Shown here in pieces: positions 50,138 through 60,600 of a DNA stretch of 64,000 nt. A program made the translations under genes and the position numbers. Below the pieces are notes generated by a model. That model saw only the letters and a list, made by a program, of their open reading frames with translations. It searched no databases and had not been told where the DNA came from. The DNA is from Rhizobium sp. CF122 (lineage in GTDB: Bacteria; Pseudomonadota; Alphaproteobacteria; Rhizobiales; Rhizobiaceae). The stretch is taken from NCBI RefSeq assembly GCF_000282035.1, contig NZ_AKKA01000033.1, forward strand, positions 29,733-93,732, in the 5' to 3' direction. How positions within the stretch are numbered: position 1 is the first letter of the stretch; the number at the start of each line of letters is the position of its first letter.

Positions 50138-51097
50138 ATGGCGACCTTCACGATCATCATCCCCTTTTACCAGCGTCAGGACGGGATTCTTGGCCGCGCC
50201 CTGGCGTCGGTCTTCTCACAAAGCTTCAAGGATGTTGATGTCATCGTCGTCGACGACCAGTCACCACGCTCTGTGGATGCGGACCTGGCGCTCCTGTCGG
50301 AGGAGGACAGGGCGCGCGTCACGGTGATCGCCCAGGCGAATGCTGGACCGGGTGGGGCGAGAAACACAGGCCTCAATCACGTCCCGGCGGCGACGCGCTA
50401 TGTTGCCTTTCTCGATTCCGACGATGTCTGGACACCGGATCACCTGGCAAATGCCATTCATGCGATGGAAACGTTAGGGGGGGATTGCTACTGGGCGTCC
50501 ATCGAAGGGGGCGAGGAATTCGACTATCATTTCGGTATCGCCGCGCTCGAGAGAGAGGACGGCGCGCGGCGCCTGATGGACAAGCCGCTGATCCTCGAGG
50601 TGCCGGATCTTGCCGGCGTCATGCTGAAGAACTGGGCCTTCCTGCACATGTCCTGCATGGTCATTGGCCGGCCGCTGTTCGAGAAGGTTCGTTTCGACGC
50701 GGCCCTGCGATTGGCGGCCGAGGACGTGCTGTTCTTCTGTGATTGCATCATGACGGCAAAACAGGTGCTGCTCTGCGGAGAGCCGGGGGCGCTGCGCGGG
50801 GAAGGCATCAACATTTTCCACGGCGTGGATAACGCCTCACCAGAGTTCCTCAAGCAGCAATTCATCACCTGGATGGCGCTTGACCAGCTGGAGAGCCGAT
50901 TCTCCCGCAGGCCGCAGGAGATCGAGACGATCAAGGAACACAAGAACACCGCGCGCAAGCAGGCGATCTGGAGTCAGATCGGCCTGCTGCGCCGGCGCAA
51001 GAAGCCGGATTTCAGGCTACTCGCACGCTGGGCAGCGCGCGATCCCCGTTTGCTTCAGAGCGCGCTGCAGCTGGCTGCGGCCAAGTTCTCGAGATAG
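50138..51097 (+). CDS. exoW: ExoW-like family 2 glycosyltransferase
   Basis: A 319-aa GT-A protein, the same length as I recall for S. meliloti ExoW. FTIIIPFYQRQDGILGRALASV, VVDDQSPRSVDADL, NAGPGGARNTGLN, FLDSDDVWTPDHL and AAEDVLFFCDCIM are visible. ExoW adds a late beta-1,3 glucose of the side chain. AAGGAG at 50127-50132 fixes ATG 50138. In S. meliloti it is flanked by exoT and exoV in one operon; here it stands alone and converges with exoU. Confidence 0.88.
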   Translation: MATFTIIIPFYQRQDGILGRALASVFSQSFKDVDVIVVDDQSPRSVDADLALLSEEDRARVTVIAQANAGPGGARNTGLNHVPAATRYVAFLDSDDVWTPDHLANAIHAMETLGGDCYWASIEGGEEFDYHFGIAALEREDGARRLMDKPLILEVPDLAGVMLKNWAFLHMSCMVIGRPLFEKVRFDAALRLAAEDVLFFCDCIMTAKQVLLCGEPGALRGEGINIFHGVDNASPEFLKQQFITWMALDQLESRFSRRPQEIETIKEHKNTARKQAIWSQIGLLRRRKKPDFRLLARWAARDPRLLQSALQLAAAKFSR

Positions 51098-51108
51098 TCG
51101 AACCCCGG

Positions 51109-52110
51109 CTACTTGGCCGGGGCGCTCAGAAGATATCTCAAGCCATTGCCTTGCGCGGTGACGGATACGCCACCGGGATTTCGCAGGCGCTCGGTCTTGT
51201 CCATCAGGATGCCCGTTGCAACGGGCGCGAAGGCTGCCGGGTGCGTTGCGATGTAGGCGATTGCTGCTAGCGGGCCTGATTGCGATTTGATGTCGAGGAA
51301 CCGCCGCAGCTCATATTTGCCGCGAACATGCCGCTCATGCCGACGCACGGCTTCTGCGGCCGCTGGCAGCAGCCTTGACGATGTCAGGAGCGCGCGATCG
51401 GCCTCGTAAAGGCGGCGAAGATCTTCGGTGCGATGGCGACCGCTGAGCGAATTTCCGCGCACGACAGCCCCGTAGCCGCAGCTGTGGATCACCTTGTAGC
51501 GCGCGCCGAGCGCCAGCGCCCTGATGTAGAGGTCGTAATCCTCTCCAAGCCGCATCTCCTCGCGGTAACGCAAGCCATACTTGTCCAGGAAGGCCCGTCG
51601 CATGATCGGCTTGAGAAAGCCGATCTCACCGCGGCGGACGCCACGCTTGGATATGTTGCCATCGACAAAGGTGGGCAGGTCGAGGAAGAGCGGACTTTCG
51701 GCAAATTGCTGGAGCCGCTGGGGCGCCTGGCTGGCCGTCTCGGCGTCGACGAAGGCGATGTTATCGGCAACGAACTCCCAGTCGTCCTCCGCAAGCATCC
51801 GGCGAAAGCGTCCTTCGAAGAAGAAATCGTCAGCGTCGAGGATCGCGATCAGGGGTGCCGAAGAGATGTCGATGGCGTGGTTGCGGGCGGCGGATGGCCC
51901 TTTGTTCTGGTCGAATCTGACGACACTCAGCCTGCCGCTGGCGTCATCCGCACGTCTTGCAGCCTCCGCTGTGCCGTCATTGGAGCCGTCATCAACGACG
52001 ACCACTTCGGCCACTTCTGGCTCCCGAAGCGCTGATTCAACAGCGGTTTCGATCGTGTCCGCCGCGTTCTTGGCTGCGATGATGACGCAAATGCTTGCCG
52101 TTTTTGCCAC
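51109..52110 (-). CDS. exoU: ExoU-like family 2 glycosyltransferase
   Basis: A 333-aa GT-A enzyme: ICVIIAAKNAADTIETAVESAL, VVVDDGSNDGT, GPSAARNHAID, ILDADDFFFEGRF, LKPIMRRAFLDKYGLRYREEMRLGEDYDLY. It is close to ExoO in pattern; position between exoW and exoX identifies it as ExoU, which adds the sixth sugar (beta-1,6). The start is GTG (complement of 52108-52110), with GGAGG six nt upstream. Confidence 0.86.
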   Translation of the reverse strand: MAKTASICVIIAAKNAADTIETAVESALREPEVAEVVVVDDGSNDGTAEAARRADDASGRLSVVRFDQNKGPSAARNHAIDISSAPLIAILDADDFFFEGRFRRMLAEDDWEFVADNIAFVDAETASQAPQRLQQFAESPLFLDLPTFVDGNISKRGVRRGEIGFLKPIMRRAFLDKYGLRYREEMRLGEDYDLYIRALALGARYKVIHSCGYGAVVRGNSLSGRHRTEDLRRLYEADRALLTSSRLLPAAAEAVRRHERHVRGKYELRRFLDIKSQSGPLAAIAYIATHPAAFAPVATGILMDKTERLRNPGGVSVTAQGNGLRYLLSAPAK

Positions 52111-52245
52111 GCGTAGCCTCCGTTGTTTTCGCTCAACAACTAGGACGTCAAAATGTGGCGGACAACGGGCGGCCGTTCAAATGATGTTACGAGCGAGGAT
52201 GCCCCCATGCCGGAGAGCCACGACTATCGGTTCGAATCGCGATGC

Positions 52246-52512
52246 TTAGCGGTTGAACGGTTCAGAGCCTTTGAAGGGCGTCACGGGTAGCTTTTCCGCT
52301 TCTTCGCGCTTTATCGCGGGGCGGATCGTGCGGCTCCTGGATTCCTTCCAGACAAGGTAAAGCACGCCGCCGAAGTAGCCGGTCTGAAGCAGGACGGCGC
52401 AAATCGCGGTCTTGATCGCGGTGCCGGCGAGGGAACCGCTCAGCCAATACGTTGCTACAGCAAATACGGCCAGCGCGCCGAGCATGCTGAAGATAACGCG
52501 AGGTGCATACAT
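52246..52512 (-). CDS. exoX: ExoX-like small membrane inhibitor of EPS synthesis
   Basis: An 88-aa protein with two TM segments (VIFSMLGALAVFAVATYWL and AICAVLLQTGYFGGVLYLVW) and a basic cytoplasmic tail. ExoX of rhizobia (about 98 aa) lies next to exoY and lowers EPS output, apparently by acting on ExoY after translation. Position, size and topology agree. GGAGGAGG is placed 6 nt before the ATG, an unusually strong ribosome site. Confidence 0.85.
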   Translation of the reverse strand: MYAPRVIFSMLGALAVFAVATYWLSGSLAGTAIKTAICAVLLQTGYFGGVLYLVWKESRSRTIRPAIKREEAEKLPVTPFKGSEPFNR

Positions 52513-53286
52513 TTGTTGCCTCCTCCATCGGAGCTTCGTTCAACGAACAATCATTGAAGACGAAACCGCCATCAGGATCCTTCCTAGGATAATGTTTTAC
52601 AGGACTTCCTGTTTCAACTGAAGCTCTGGGGACGTTTTTTTGCGTCTGCGAAATGGGTAGTACAGCGACGATCTTAAAGGTTTCTTCCGGCTATTGGTAA
52701 AAATGCCACGTGTTGCCGCTGTCCGGCCGCTTTCGCCAAAGATGATTAAAAAAGATTACGCACATCGCTGGTTGCGCGCAATTTGGCAATACACGTTACC
52801 ATTAGTGCCACAATGTCGGTCGCACGGGGCCGGCCGGGGCGGCTTTACGTTCAACTTTTATTACAAAGTTTTAATTTCAAACGTTTAGCTGGTGCAGTGC
52901 AAAATGCATGGTGCAATGCAATAAAAGCTCTGTCGGCAAATAGAAACTGGCGCTCTGCCAGAAGCCGCGAATGCAAACCATCAATTGCCGGCACCAGGCC
53001 TGAACGACCTACACTTCAGTATCTTTGACCCACACAGCTATGTCCGAGACTTTTATTGGTACACGCAGAGATTATTTCGATGCCGCCAAAGAATTGTATA
53101 GCTATTTCAGCAGAATCTTAAAAACAAAAAAGTTGAACGGCGGCTGCAAAAACACGTCGTAAAGCCTCGGTCTTAAAATTGTGGCTTAAAAAAACAAAAT
53201 CACCTCATACACTTCGAATTCGTCAGCGCTTGCTAAGCGGCCTGAGCCTACCCGACCAAACGGCAAACATAAGTGGAGTTACCTCT
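52513..53286. promoter_or_regulatory. Long AT-rich exoX/exoY intergenic control region
   Basis: 774 bp with no credible gene, clearly more AT-rich than its surroundings. It holds a near-perfect direct repeat GGTGCAGTGCAA (52891-52902) / GGTGCAATGCAA (52910-52921), period 19 bp, containing the GCAGTGCA octamer found in the exoH-exoW region. AT-rich tracts (52745-52760, 53101-53140, 53180-53205) suit MucR/Ros-type regulators known to act at exoY. Promoters not assigned. Confidence 0.45.
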
Positions 53287-53967
53287 ATGAAGTCTGCGAC
53301 GAGATCGGACAGTTCGCCATTTTATGGCGCAGTTCATCAGAGCGTGTTTCCGCCGACTGGCGGGATCGCGAAACGGGCATTCGATGTGTCCGCCGCCTGC
53401 CTCGGGCTCATTTTTCTGAGCCCGCTTTTTTTGATGGTGATGTTGCTTGTGAAGCTCTCCGACAGGGGGCCGATCTTCTATGGGCATCGCCGCATCGGCC
53501 ATAATGGCCAGGAGTTCCGTTGCCTGAAGTTTCGGACAATGGTCACCAATGGTGACAAGGTTCTGCAGGATCACCTGCGCAACAATCCGAAGGCCATGGA
53601 AGAGTGGCGTGCAACGCGCAAGCTGCAGGACGACCCCCGGGTCACTGCCGTTGGTGCCGTTCTGCGCAAGTTGAGCCTTGATGAGCTGCCCCAGCTCTTC
53701 AATATCATCCGTGGCGAAATGAGCGTCGTCGGTCCGCGTCCCGTTGTTCGAGACGAACTCGAAATGTACGAGAATGCGGCCGTCTATTATCTGCAATCCC
53801 GCCCTGGCCTCACGGGCCTCTGGCAGATCAGCGGACGCAATGACGTTTCTTACGCGACCCGCGTCGCCTTCGACACGCACTATGTCGAAAACTGGTCGCT
53901 GGTTCGGGATGTCGTGATCATCGCACGCACAATCCCGGCGGTATGCGCTCAACGCGGCAGCTACTAA
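53287..53967 (+). CDS. exoY: ExoY: undecaprenyl-phosphate galactose phosphotransferase
   Basis: A 226-aa polyprenyl-phosphate hexose-1-phosphate transferase, starting MKSATRS like S. meliloti ExoY. One membrane segment (CLGLIFLSPLFLMVMLLVKL) precedes the catalytic domain: YGHRRIGHNGQEFRCLKFRTM, RKLSLDELPQLFNIIRGEMSVVGPRPV, SRPGLTGLWQISGRNDVSYATRVAFD. It starts the repeat unit by transferring galactose-1-P to the lipid carrier. GGAG (53272-53275) supports ATG 53287; upstream in-frame starts would add 36 unconserved residues. Confidence 0.96.
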   Translation: MKSATRSDSSPFYGAVHQSVFPPTGGIAKRAFDVSAACLGLIFLSPLFLMVMLLVKLSDRGPIFYGHRRIGHNGQEFRCLKFRTMVTNGDKVLQDHLRNNPKAMEEWRATRKLQDDPRVTAVGAVLRKLSLDELPQLFNIIRGEMSVVGPRPVVRDELEMYENAAVYYLQSRPGLTGLWQISGRNDVSYATRVAFDTHYVENWSLVRDVVIIARTIPAVCAQRGSY

Positions 53968-54042
53968 GCCGCATCTCAAAGCCCAAACAGTACTGCGCGG
54001 CAACGCCTTGCGGCTTGTCGTGCTGAAACACGGGGAAGGTTC

Positions 54043-55314
54043 ATGGAAAAACGCTTTCTTGACGGCAAGGCCGGACGACGTCGCACGCTAAGATCCGGTA
54101 TTGTTGTCGCAGCCGGACTTGGTGCTTTTCTGGCGTCTTCATCGCTTGCTGCTGCCGACGACTACCGTCTTGGTATCATGGACAAGCTGAAGATCCGGGT
54201 GGCCGAGTGGCAGACCGCGGATGGTAGCATCCGTGACTGGTCGGTCGTCAGTGGGGACTACACGGTCGGGCCTTCAGGAAGCATTTCCCTGCCTTTCGTC
54301 GGCGATATGCCTGCCTCGGGCAAAACGACCGATGCAATCGCCCAGGAGATCGGTTCGGCACTGCAGAAGCAATTTGCTCTGAAGGACCGACCGTCTGCCT
54401 CGGTCGAGCTCTCGGAATTCCGGCCGGTCTATCTGTCCGGCGACGTCGAAAAGCCCGGCGAGTACCCGTTTGCGCCGAATCTGACGATCGTCAAGGCCGT
54501 GAGCCTTGCCGGCGGTCTGCGCCGGGCGGACGCCGGGCAGCGATTTGCCCGCGATTTCATCAACGCCAAGGGTGATGCGGTCGTCTACTTGGCCGACCGG
54601 GCACGCCTGCTGGTGAAGCAGGCGCGGCTACGGGCCGAGATCGCGAACCAGGATACGATCGAAATGCCTAAGGAGCTTCAGGACAAGCCGGAGGCGAAGC
54701 CCCTGCTTGCCAGCGAAACGGCGCTCATGAATACACGCAAGAAGCGGCTGACGTTGCAGCTTCAGGCGCTTGCCGACCTCAAGCAACTGCTGCAAAGCGA
54801 GGTCGAGACTCTCGCCAAGAAGACTGAAACGCAGACCCGGCAGTTGCAGCTTGCAACTGAGGACCGCGACAAGGTCGAGGATCTTGCCGAAAGGGGCCTT
54901 GCGCTCAGCAACCGCAAGATGGCCGCTGAACAGCGGGCAGCGGATACCGAGGCGACCCTTCTCGATATCGATACCAACTCGCTGAAGGCTAAGCAGGACA
55001 TCAGCAAGGCCAATCAGGACGAGATCACGCTTCGGAACGACTGGGATGCGCAGCTTGCCCAGGAAATGCAAAACGCCGAGGCTCAACTCGACGAACTCAA
55101 TCTCAAGCTCGAAACCAGCAACTCGCTGATGGCGGAAGCATTGACGCAATCGACCGATGCCGCCCGCTTTGACACCAGCACCGGAGCTGCGAGCATCGCC
55201 TATTCGATCGTCCGCGAAGTTGACGGCAAGGCGAAGGAGATTCCGGTTCAGGAAAATACAGCACTCCAGCCCGGCGACCTTATCAAGGTCACCGCCGGAT
55301 TGGCGATGAGATAA
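54043..55314 (+). CDS. exoF: ExoF: outer-membrane polysaccharide export protein
   Basis: A 423-aa exported protein. Signal peptide about residues 14-37; Poly_export domain (DYRLGIMDKLKIRVAEWQ, GDYTVGPSGSISLPFVGDMPASGKT), SLBB segment VYLSGDVEKPGEYPFAPNLTIVKAVSLAGGLRRAD, a long coiled coil (about 190-360), and a final QENTALQPGDLIKV. It is required for galactosyl transfer and export in S. meliloti. 75 bp after exoY, 10 bp before exoQ. Confidence 0.94.
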   Translation: MEKRFLDGKAGRRRTLRSGIVVAAGLGAFLASSSLAAADDYRLGIMDKLKIRVAEWQTADGSIRDWSVVSGDYTVGPSGSISLPFVGDMPASGKTTDAIAQEIGSALQKQFALKDRPSASVELSEFRPVYLSGDVEKPGEYPFAPNLTIVKAVSLAGGLRRADAGQRFARDFINAKGDAVVYLADRARLLVKQARLRAEIANQDTIEMPKELQDKPEAKPLLASETALMNTRKKRLTLQLQALADLKQLLQSEVETLAKKTETQTRQLQLATEDRDKVEDLAERGLALSNRKMAAEQRAADTEATLLDIDTNSLKAKQDISKANQDEITLRNDWDAQLAQEMQNAEAQLDELNLKLETSNSLMAEALTQSTDAARFDTSTGAASIAYSIVREVDGKAKEIPVQENTALQPGDLIKVTAGLAMR

Positions 55315-55324
55315 CGAGGCCGCA

Positions 55325-56590
55325 ATGCGGATCGCAAAATCTGTGCTCATTCAGCCAGGCGGGAACGCGGCTTATGCCATCCCCGCCGTGGCGCTGTCAC
55401 TTTTTTGCTTCGCCTACTCGATCAAGTTCGGGCAGGTGGCGATCCTGCTTTACTATGCGCTCTGGCTGCCGCTCATCGCCGTGGACTACAAGAAGGTGCT
55501 CGGCAGTCATGGTCGCTACCTCTGGATCTATGCGTTTGCGGCACTTGCCTTCCTGTCGGTCTTCTGGTCGGCCGTTCCCAGCATTTCGCTGCGCGCCAGC
55601 ATCCAGTATCTGACGCAGGTCATCTGCGCCCTGATTGCGGTGCGCGTGCTCGATGTCAGAACGCTGACGGTGGGCATGATCGCCGGCGTCGGGATCGTTC
55701 TCGTCTACTCGCTCCTGTTCGGTTACTACGAGTACGATCCTCTGGACGGCACCTTCAGTTTCGTGGGCGCCTTCGCCTCGAAGAATCAGCTTGGCTTTTA
55801 TGCGTCGCTAGGCCTGATCGTCTCTTTCGCGGCTGTCTTTATCTTCGGTGAGAGACGCCTCTGGATGGCCGCGTCAGGCGTGGTCGGGCTTCTGTCGGCA
55901 TACTGCCTCATTGCCTGCCAGTCGGCGACGTCGGTACTGACGACTGCCGTGGTGATTGCCCTGATGATGGGGCTGCGCGTCGTCATCGCACTTGCCCCCG
56001 ACCATCGCAAGCTGCTGGTGATCGGCGGCGGCGTCGCCGTCGTCATCCTTGCCGTTGCCGGTGTCTATCTGGGGGCGGTGGATGCTGTTCTCGGCATCTT
56101 CGGCAAGGATTCCACGCTGACCGGCCGCACCTATCTCTGGCAGCAGGGGATCGAGGCGGCCAAGCAAAACCCGGTATTGGGAATCGGCTACCAGGCCTAT
56201 TGGGTCCAGGGCTTCTCCGAGCCGGAGCGGCTGTGGGAAGAGTTCTTCATCGGTTCGCGCAGCGGCTTCCACTTCCACAACACCTACATCGAAACGGCCG
56301 TCGAGCTGGGGCTCACGGGCGTCATCGTTCTTGCCGTCATGCTGTTGCGGATTCTGTGGGGGCACTTGCGCCGCGTCATCGAGGACTTCAGGAACGATGA
56401 ATCCTATCTGCTGTTCTCGATCGCGGTCTTGCTGACGATCCGGTCCTTCGTCGAGATCGACATTCTGACGCCATACAACGTCGGGACGTTTCTTTTCTAC
56501 TTTGCCGCCGGGAAGCTGGCGATAGCGCGCCGCCAACCGGCGGTGAGCTCATGGCAACGCCAGACGTCGCCAGAGCCCGTCACTCAATAA
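55325..56590 (+). CDS. exoQ: ExoQ: O-antigen ligase/Wzy-type EPS polymerase
   Basis: A 421-aa membrane protein with 10-12 TM helices. The large periplasmic loop carries the Wzy/WaaL signature STLTGRTYLWQQGIEAAKQNPVLGIGYQAYW ... FHFHNTYIETAVELGLTGV with the key Arg and His residues. It polymerises the octasaccharide repeat with ExoP. Closely coupled to exoF. Confidence 0.92.
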   Translation: MRIAKSVLIQPGGNAAYAIPAVALSLFCFAYSIKFGQVAILLYYALWLPLIAVDYKKVLGSHGRYLWIYAFAALAFLSVFWSAVPSISLRASIQYLTQVICALIAVRVLDVRTLTVGMIAGVGIVLVYSLLFGYYEYDPLDGTFSFVGAFASKNQLGFYASLGLIVSFAAVFIFGERRLWMAASGVVGLLSAYCLIACQSATSVLTTAVVIALMMGLRVVIALAPDHRKLLVIGGGVAVVILAVAGVYLGAVDAVLGIFGKDSTLTGRTYLWQQGIEAAKQNPVLGIGYQAYWVQGFSEPERLWEEFFIGSRSGFHFHNTYIETAVELGLTGVIVLAVMLLRILWGHLRRVIEDFRNDESYLLFSIAVLLTIRSFVEIDILTPYNVGTFLFYFAAGKLAIARRQPAVSSWQRQTSPEPVTQ

Positions 56591-56637
56591 CGTCATCGCA
56601 TCTCGACCGGCCTTGACCGGTCTTCCGAGGAAACCGG

Positions 56638-57645
56638 ATGAAGACACTTTACGGCATCCAATATCTGCGCGCCTTCGCGGCACTTGCCGTCGTGGTCTTC
56701 CACGCAGCGGAAAGGACCGGTGAGCATTTCGCCATTGGTGCCGCCGGCGTCGACGTCTTCTTCGTGATCAGCGGCTTCATCATGTGGGTCATCAGCGACC
56801 GCAGACCGATGACGCCGCAGGGTTTCCTGCTCGACCGCATTCGGCGCATCGCGCCGTCCTACTGGCTGGTGACGAGCGTGATGATCGCCGGTGCCGTGGT
56901 CGGCCTGTTTCCGAACCTGAAGCTGACCGGCGCCCATATCCTTTCCTCGCTCTTCTTCATTCCCGCTCAGTCGCCGAGCACGGGTGATATCTGGCCGGTC
57001 CTCGTCCAGGGTTGGACGCTGAATTTCGAGATGTTCTTCTACGTGTTGTTTGCCGGGGCGCTTTTCCTGCCGCGTCGCTGGCGGCTTTCGTACCTGACGG
57101 TCGTCTTCGGAGGCTTTTTCCTGATCGGCCTTCTCTTCGAGCCCGCATCGCCGGTGCTCGAAACCTATACCCGGCCGATCATTCTGGAGTTCCTCGGAGG
57201 CGTTCTTCTCGCCGAATTGTGGATCAGGCGGTGGATTGCAGGCACCAGTCTGGGGCTTGCTTGTGTCGGCGCATCGCTCTCCGGCTTCGCCACCATCTTC
57301 CTGATCGGAGCCGATTTCGATGAAGCGATCTGCGGGCCCCTTGCCATGGCGCTGGTCTACGGCATGGTGTCCCTCGAGGCGGGTGGGAGCATCGGCCGCG
57401 TACCGCTTCTCACCTATCTCGGCGATGCCTCCTATTCGATATACCTCTGGCACACGCTGGCGATTTCCGTGATCGCCAAGGCTGCCGGCGTGGTCGGGCT
57501 GTCGACAACGCCGACCATCGCGATCGCCGTTGCCGGCGGTACGATCCTCGGCGCGGCAGCCTACGAGCTCGTCGAGAAGCCGCTCCGGAAGATCTGGTCG
57601 TCAGACCTGCTCAAACAGAATGCGGTCGAGCGGCGTCCTTCATGA
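56638..57645 (+). CDS. exoZ: ExoZ: membrane O-acetyltransferase
   Basis: A 335-aa acyltransferase-3 protein with about ten TM helices: YGIQYLRAFAALAVVVFHAAERTGEHF (catalytic His in VFHA), GVDVFFVISGFIMWVIS, RRIAPSYWLVT, DASYSIYLWHTLAISVIAK. ExoZ acetylates succinoglycan. It follows exoQ by 47 bp. Its 3' end overlaps the convergent RND pump gene by 6 bp. Confidence 0.92.
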   Translation: MKTLYGIQYLRAFAALAVVVFHAAERTGEHFAIGAAGVDVFFVISGFIMWVISDRRPMTPQGFLLDRIRRIAPSYWLVTSVMIAGAVVGLFPNLKLTGAHILSSLFFIPAQSPSTGDIWPVLVQGWTLNFEMFFYVLFAGALFLPRRWRLSYLTVVFGGFFLIGLLFEPASPVLETYTRPIILEFLGGVLLAELWIRRWIAGTSLGLACVGASLSGFATIFLIGADFDEAICGPLAMALVYGMVSLEAGGSIGRVPLLTYLGDASYSIYLWHTLAISVIAKAAGVVGLSTTPTIAIAVAGGTILGAAAYELVEKPLRKIWSSDLLKQNAVERRPS

Positions 57646-60600
57646 AGAGGTTTCGGGGACAGCCTCCTCGGAGGGTGGCGCGGTCTCGGCCTGCGCAACA
57701 GGCTTTTTCCGGCGCGCGCGCAGCACGACGTAGAAGACGGGTGTCAGGAACAGGCCGAAAATCGTTACGCCAAGCATCCCTGAGAAAACGGCCGTCCCGA
57801 GCGATTGACGCATTTCGGCGCCGGGGCCGGTGGCGATCATCAGCGGCACGACACCGAAGATGAACGCAAAGGCGGTCATCAGGATCGGCCGTAGACGCAA
57901 GTGACTGGCCTCGATCGCGGCTTCGACGGCCGACTTGCCTTCATCCTGCGCCTGTCTCGCGAATTCCACGATCAGGATGGCGTTCTTGGCCGCCAGCCCG
58001 ATCAGCACGATCAGCCCGATCTGGGTCAGGATGTTGTTGTCCATTCCGCGCAAATGGACGCCAAGCAAGGCAGCCAGGATTGCAAGGGGAACGATGAGGA
58101 TGATGGCAAGCGGCAGGACCCAGCTCTCATACTGCGCCGACAGTGCCAGGAAAACGAAGACGACCGACAGGGCGAAGATGTAGATCGCCGTGTTGCCGGT
58201 GTTTCGTTCCTGGAAGGCGATTTCCGTCCATTCGAAGGTTGTTCCTGCTGGCAGCAACTGCTTCGCAAGCCCTTCCATCTTGTCCAACGCAGTGCCCGTC
58301 GAAACGCCGGGAGCGGCGTTACCCTGTACGGGTACTGACACGTACATATTGTAATGCTGGACGAGTGAAGGACCGCTGGTATCGCGGATATCGACCAGTG
58401 TGCCAAGTGGGACGAGTGCGCCGGTCGCGGATCTGACCTTGAGGGCGAGGATATCGTCACGCTCGACGCGATATTGCTGATCGGCCTGCGCGCGCACCTG
58501 GTAGACACGCCCGAAGGCATTGAAATCGTTGACGTAGGATGTACCGAGATTGATCGACAGCGTATCGAATATGTTGGAGATCGGTACGTTCAGCATACGC
58601 GCCTTGTCGCGGTCGATTTCAAGGAAGTACTGCGGGCTATTGGCGGAGAACGTCGTAAAGACGCCGGTCAGACCCTCCGTCTGGTTGGCCATGCCCATTA
58701 GCTGGTAGGCGACGCCGAGGATGCGGCGCATGTCCGAACTTTCGCGATCCATGAGCTGCATCTTGAAGCCGCCGGCATTGCCGATACCGGAGATTGGCGG
58801 TGGCGGGATGGCGATGATGAAGGCCTCCTGGATCGCCTGCAGGCTCCCGTATAGCTGTCCGATGATCTTGGTCGCCGTCTGGCCGTGCTCCAGGCGGTTT
58901 TCGAAAGTGTCGAAGGCGGCGAAGACCACGCCGGAGTTGGAGGCGTTGGTAAAGGTCGCACCGCTGAACCCCGAGAAGGCCACGGCATTCTTCACGCCTG
59001 GCGTGTTGCGGATGATTTCCGAAGCACGCTCGATAACCGCGTCGGTGCGGGAAAGCGCTGCACCGTCAGGCAATTGCACGACGACGATGGCGTAGCCCTG
59101 GTCCATGACCGGGACGAAGCCACTCGGAACGATCCTGCTCATATAGTATGTCGCCCCCAGGAGGCCGACGAAAACCAGCAAGGCGACGCAGAGTGCGGCG
59201 ACCGTCTGCACCGTGTGCCGCACGATCCAGGAATAGCCTGCACTGAGCTTGTCGAAGCCGTTGTTGAACCCATTGGCAAGCGCGCTCCCGAAACGCGCGA
59301 TCGGGTTGCGACGTTTCTCGTGCTCCTCGTGTGGCTTCAATACCAATGCGGCGAGGGCTGGCGAGAGGGTCAGTGAGTTCAGCGCCGAGATGGCGGTGGC
59401 GACCGAGATCGTCACGGCGAACTGCCGATAGAACTGACCCGAAATGCCGGGGATGAAGGCAGTCGGAACAAAGACGGCGATCAGCACGAGCGAGATTGCG
59501 ACGACGGCCGTGCCGACTTCGTTCATCGTCACATGTGCGGCCTCCCTCGGCGTCATCCCCTTTGCCAGGTTGCGCTCGACGTTTTCGACGACGACGATCG
59601 CGTCGTCGACAACGATGCCGATTGCCAGCACGAGACCGAACAGCGTCAGCATGTTGAGCGAGAAGCCGAAGGCAAGCAGAAAGGCGAAGGTGCCGATCAG
59701 CGAGACCGGGATGGCAACGATGGGGATGATCGCCGTGCGCCAGGATTGCAGGAATATGAGAACCACGATGGCGACGAGGATCGCGGCTTCAGCGATCGTC
59801 TTGTAGACCTCGTTGATGGATTCCGCGATAAATTCGGTCGGGTTGTAGACGATGTCGTAGCTGAGACCTTGGGGAAAATCCTGAGCGACGGTGTCCATCG
59901 TCTTCTTGATTTCAGCCGCGGCCGCGAGCGCGTTGGTTCCGGGGCGCGCGAAAATGCCGAGCGCGACGGCGGGCTTGCCATTCAGATAGCTGTTTGTGAC
60001 GTAGTCCTTGGCGCCGAGTTCGATGCGGGCGATATCCTGCAGCTGGACGAGACGCCCTTCCGCGGTCGCCTTGACGATGACATAGCGGAATTGCCGGGCA
60101 TCCGAGAAACGCCCCTGCGTCGTCACCGTATATTGGAAGGCATTGGTGCCGGCGGCCGGCGGCCCACCGATCGAGCCGCCGGAAACCTGCACGTTCTGTT
60201 CGCGCAGAGCGTCGACGACGTCGCTGGAGGTCATGCCGTAGGCCGACAGTTTCTGCGGATCGAGCCATATGCGCAGCGAATATTCACGCTCGCCGAAGAG
60301 GATGACGTCGCCAACGCCATCGAGGCGAACAAGCGTGTCGCGGATGCGTGTGCGCGCGTAGTTGGAGACATAGAGCTGATCGTAGCGAGAGTTGGGTGAC
60401 AGCAGATGCACGACCATCATCAGGTCGGGCGAACTCTTTGCTGTCGTGATGCCGATGCGCCGAACCTCTTCAGGAAGGCGAGGTTCGGCAATGGCAACGC
60501 GGTTCTGGACAAGGACTTGCGCCTTGTCGAGGTCTGTGCCGAGTTTGAAGGTCACTGTGAGTGCCATCGAACCATCGGCCGTCGAATAGGAAGACATATA

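Noticed and set aside
57640..57645. Overlap of exoZ and RND pump 3' ends as a regulatory feature
   Set aside because: A 6-bp overlap of convergent stops is ordinary compact packing.
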